From contig RPFO01000002.1 of NCBI GenBank assembly GCA_009746045.1, positions 1,044,240 to 1,108,239 on the forward strand: DNA of 64,000 nucleotides, in the 5' to 3' direction. Below are positions 61,181 to 64,000 of this stretch, piece after piece (within the stretch, counting starts at the first letter, position 1; every line of letters begins with the position of its first letter). A program made the translations under genes and the position numbers. This stretch comes from Mesostigma viride. Taxonomy: Eukaryota > Streptophyta > Mesostigmatophyceae > Mesostigmatales > Mesostigmataceae. Below the pieces are notes generated by a model. That model was not told the DNA's origin. It saw nothing but the letters and a program-made list of their open reading frames with translations, and did no database searches.

Positions 61181-63183
61181 GGCAGGCGACAACCAACAAT
61201 TAAAAAAGCGTGGTTCGTAATCTCACATTTGCCTGCTTAAGTCTTAGTCAATTTGCATGGCATGACCGGAAAGGAGTACTCCGGCCGTTCGCCCGGCATG
61301 TGCGCTTATGCATTCACCCACTGCCTCCTAATTGCGTAGAATCGCGTGTCTTCTCACGACTTTCCAGCCCCACGGGCATATGCGTTCGTGTTATTCCTCG
61401 AGTGGGCCGAGCCAATTAGGTAACCACAAGCCACTTGGTTCGCTGATAGCCGATAGGCGATCAGCGATATATTACTAGGTAGGGACGCCAAGACTTGATA
61501 CGTCCTTTCGTGCTGGAAAAAGTGGTGGATCGAATCATCGAAATGAAGTGACGGATCGCGAGTTGGCATGGCACTTGGCTTGGCACTTGGCAGTGCCTGG
61601 CACGCCTTCTCCGTCGCAACGGAATCAGGCACTGGTCGGGGAAGGGTGTGCTGTGGCACCCCATCAAGGTATTCTTCAAGTAATCACGTGTAATTAAAAC
61701 GCGCTCTGGCCATCGGAATGTTTCAAGATATGACACGTGTCGCCAGGAGTCCCGCTCCTGGCCAAGGCCACATTGATCACAGCTAACCGCTAACCTCATT
61801 GTAGGCAATGGCGTCCAGGCTTTCTGTCAAATCATGGCATTCTAGCGCTGATTTGCATCGACTTTAGCTGCTATTTACGCTTCCAGCACCCCCCCCCTTT
61901 TGCCGCGAACCGAATGAGAAGGGAAAGGGTGGTAGCGATGGCTGTGGCGCCACCAACAGAGCCGACCGAAACCCGGGAAAGAGGGTTGGACGCCTGGCGG
62001 AAAAACATTATAATCGGTTTCCTGCTTCGGAAGTTTGTTGACCCACTTATCCTGGCTATAAAGCGGTAAGATAATTACGTCGTCTAAATGTTGTGTTTGA
62101 TAGTGCAATGCTTTGGAGCACCTGAGAAGAGTGGAATTGGCAGGCCCCCGCATGTTTTGCTGAAGCTGTAAGGACTTTGCTGAATGCCGCTGAGGAATTT
62201 CCCTTAATTATCAATTTTTTTACCAGATTTTATGAGTGGGTTGGAATATAGGCACCTCCATGACGCGACGTACGCTGATGATCCTTCTGCTTACTCCACG
62301 GGTCATCCCATGGCATACCGGCGCGCGCGCCCACCGCAGTCCGTGTACCAAAGCGTTGCATCGGACATAAGGCCTTTGGCTATTCAGCCCAGAATGGTGT
62401 TCTAGATGCAGAGAGGAACGGCGCAATAATAACTCGCGATGCTTATCTTGGCACTCTCTACCGGCAATATGCCGCTGGTCGACAGGCTGGCTGATGCAAA
62501 TTTCTGAACTGGACTTTGGATCAGCCATACTATTTATGAGAACGGCTGCCCACCTCTCGAGCAGGTTTTCTGAATTGGACTTTAAGTTAGCCATACTATT
62601 TATGAGAACGGCTGCTCACCTCTCGAGCAGGTTCACAGCACATATTTGACAGTATATATATACATACATAGGCTAGCTGCAAGGAAGATTCTCAATACGA
62701 CAGTGCTTTCCAAATGCCCAAAATTTCTAGCTGCGGGCAACTACAGATGCTAGCTTGCTTCTCCAAGCCCTTATTTTATCAGGACATTGTCCACTGTGTC
62801 AGGGAGCCGAAGAGGGTGTGTGTGTTCTGGTGGTGGTAGTGGTGGACCGAGAAAAGAAAAAGGTTTAGGAACCGCTTCACAAAAAATATACTAGTATGGC
62901 CTTTATTGCATAACTCTATGAATTTCCACGATCGTAACGCACGATGTGAACTCGGGCACAAGGCCACATGCTAATTACTTTCCAGGGCCCCTTCGCCACA
63001 CCGCTTTGCTGCAAACCCTCCTGTCACCCCACTTTGTCCCCCGGTTTCCCACCACCCACCAACAGTCAAGCACCCAAGCAACATACCCTACCCAGACGAC
63101 CCAGAACCAAAAGTACCCACGTGGAGAAACTCTTGCTGACATCACGCACGCCTTTGCCTTCCACCCTGGTGTGTGGTTTCCAG
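61181..63183. other. Intergenic between the BPI/LBP gene and the right-end exon
   Basis: The BPI/LBP promoter must lie just right of 61180; no motif could be placed. A 64-bp tandem duplication is at about 62508-62640 (AGCCATACTATTTATGAGAA CGGCTGC, CACCTCTCGAGCAGGTT). ORFs such as 61461-61808 minus and 62946-63440 plus show no domain. Confidence 0.5.
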
Positions 63184-63254
63184 GGGATCTGGTGCGCAAC
63201 TGCTGGCGTTGTCTCTCGCCATTGGGTTTGGGGTCGGTCTATTCCCAATCATTG
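63184..63254 (+). CDS. Possible internal exon of a DUF2062-like membrane protein (partial)
   Basis: A 71-bp segment lies between a good acceptor (TGTGTGGTTTCCAG) and a consensus donor (GTAAGTGC). In the frame joined to two bases of a preceding codon it encodes GSGAQLLALSLAIGFGVGLF PIIG. The small-residue-rich helix ending GLFPIIG resembles the opening membrane segment of DUF2062 proteins (ALSLA.G...G.FPI.G). The remaining exons were not found, those downstream probably lying beyond the window. The splice sites are seen; the family is an inference from a short match. Confidence 0.35.
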
Positions 63255-63399
63255 GTAAGTGCTACCAAACCTCGAGCAGCAAACACCTGGCCTTTCAACC
63301 ACACCGTCATAGACCGTCACCCTTGTCGCAATGCATTTCTATGTTTCCATATTTCCATTATTGCCACTGCATGCCACCACGTGCACGGTCAGTGTTTGA

Positions 63400-63655
63400 G
63401 TAGTTTCCCCATGCCTTTCAATAATGCCTGCTCTCACTAATAATCTTAATCTTATTATGTTTGATTAATTACCCATGCCTCTAAATAATTCCTGTTCTCA
63501 CTTATAATCTTACTCTTATTTGTTTGATTAATTACCCATGCCTTTGGATAATTCATGTTCTCACTATTAATCCTACTCTTATTTTGTTTGAGTGGTTATC
63601 CCATGCCTTTGAATGATTCCTGTACTCGCTAATAATCTTACTCTTATATTCCGGG
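63400..63655. repeat. Tandem repeat, ~66-bp unit, 4 copies
   Basis: CCCATGCCTTTGAATAATTC CTGTTCTCACTAATAATCTT ACTCTTAT-type units, diverged. They begin about 145 bp after the exon at 63184-63254, within its presumed intron. Confidence 0.9.
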
Positions 63656-63869
63656 GGCAAGGCAGGGGCGCGTTAATGCGGATTTACCCCCCCACCCCCC
63701 CTCCCTCCTCCCCCTCTCTGCCCCCCCATCCCTCACTTTTCAAAGCTCTGGCAACATGCCTCTTTGCAAAGCCTGCCCAACATGCCCACGTCATCGCTCC
63801 ATATGGTACTAATCCTTGAAAGCTCCTAACCGTTCTGCCAGTCTTAATGTGGGGCACATCGGCCCTTCC

Positions 63870-64000
63870 CTTTGTCCTTAGCCCCTCCTTTAGCCCTTCC
63901 CTTAGCCCTTCCCTGAGCCCTTCCCTCAGCCCTTCCCTCAGCCCTTCCCTTAGCCCTTCCCTCAGCCCTTCCCTTAGACCTTCCCTCAGCCCTTCCCTTA
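63870..64000. repeat. Short minisatellite running off the window
   Basis: AGCCCTTCCCTT/CAGCCCTTCCCT units of 12-15 bp repeat to the last base. Confidence 0.95.

Overview
This window is eukaryotic nuclear DNA, probably from a protist or alga; the sequence does not let me name the lineage. The reasons are three spliced genes with GT-AG introns, non-LTR retrotransposons, terminal-inverted-repeat DNA transposons, and very dense micro- and minisatellites. No operons, ribosome binding sites or CRISPR arrays were seen. Exons are GC-rich; repeats and intergenic DNA are mixed.

Three genes can be assembled exon by exon, with splice phases that agree and total lengths divisible by three. (1) Minus strand, 23096 to 18640, three exons: a 993-residue predicted secreted protein with two copies of a roughly 260-residue domain I do not recognise, joined by an Ala/Gln/Glu/Arg-rich linker. 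(2) Plus strand, 30384 to 36278, three exons: a 404-residue OLA1/YchF-type Obg-like ATPase. (3) Minus strand, 61180 to 53652, six exons: a 618-residue secreted protein of the BPI/LBP lipid-binding family. Weaker candidates are a small two-helix membrane protein (1968 to 1342, minus) and one exon resembling a DUF2062-type membrane segment near the right end (63184 to 63254, plus).

Layout: 1-3.8 kb is mostly empty, with a SINE-like copy and the small membrane ORF. 3.8-10 kb is a nested graveyard of LINE copies. 10-13.5 kb holds a 183-bp satellite and a 1.85-kb polypyrimidine tract. 13.5-18.6 kb has no convincing gene. 18.6-23.1 kb is gene 1. 23.97-29.41 kb is a complete Mutator-like transposon with 215-bp inverted termini and a perfect 9-bp target duplication. 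30.4-36.3 kb is OLA1, whose introns are filled with satellites. 36.7-42.4 kb and 47.9-53 kb hold more LINE and SINE debris and a GGGATAT/GGGAT array. 44.46-47.37 kb is a second inverted-repeat element. 53.6-61.2 kb is the BPI/LBP gene, also full of intronic minisatellites. 61.2-64 kb is intergenic with the DUF2062-like exon.

Two themes stand out. First, in all three spliced genes, short copies of exon edges with their splice sites are repeated inside the neighbouring intron; one is a perfect 94-bp-period triplication of a donor site. Second, several retroelement families end in a small hairpin followed by an A/T-rich tandem tail. They are nested in one another with 6-12 bp target duplications, carry internal (CATC)n arrays that can expand past 300 bp, and include 25-35 bp insertions consisting only of the 3' end.
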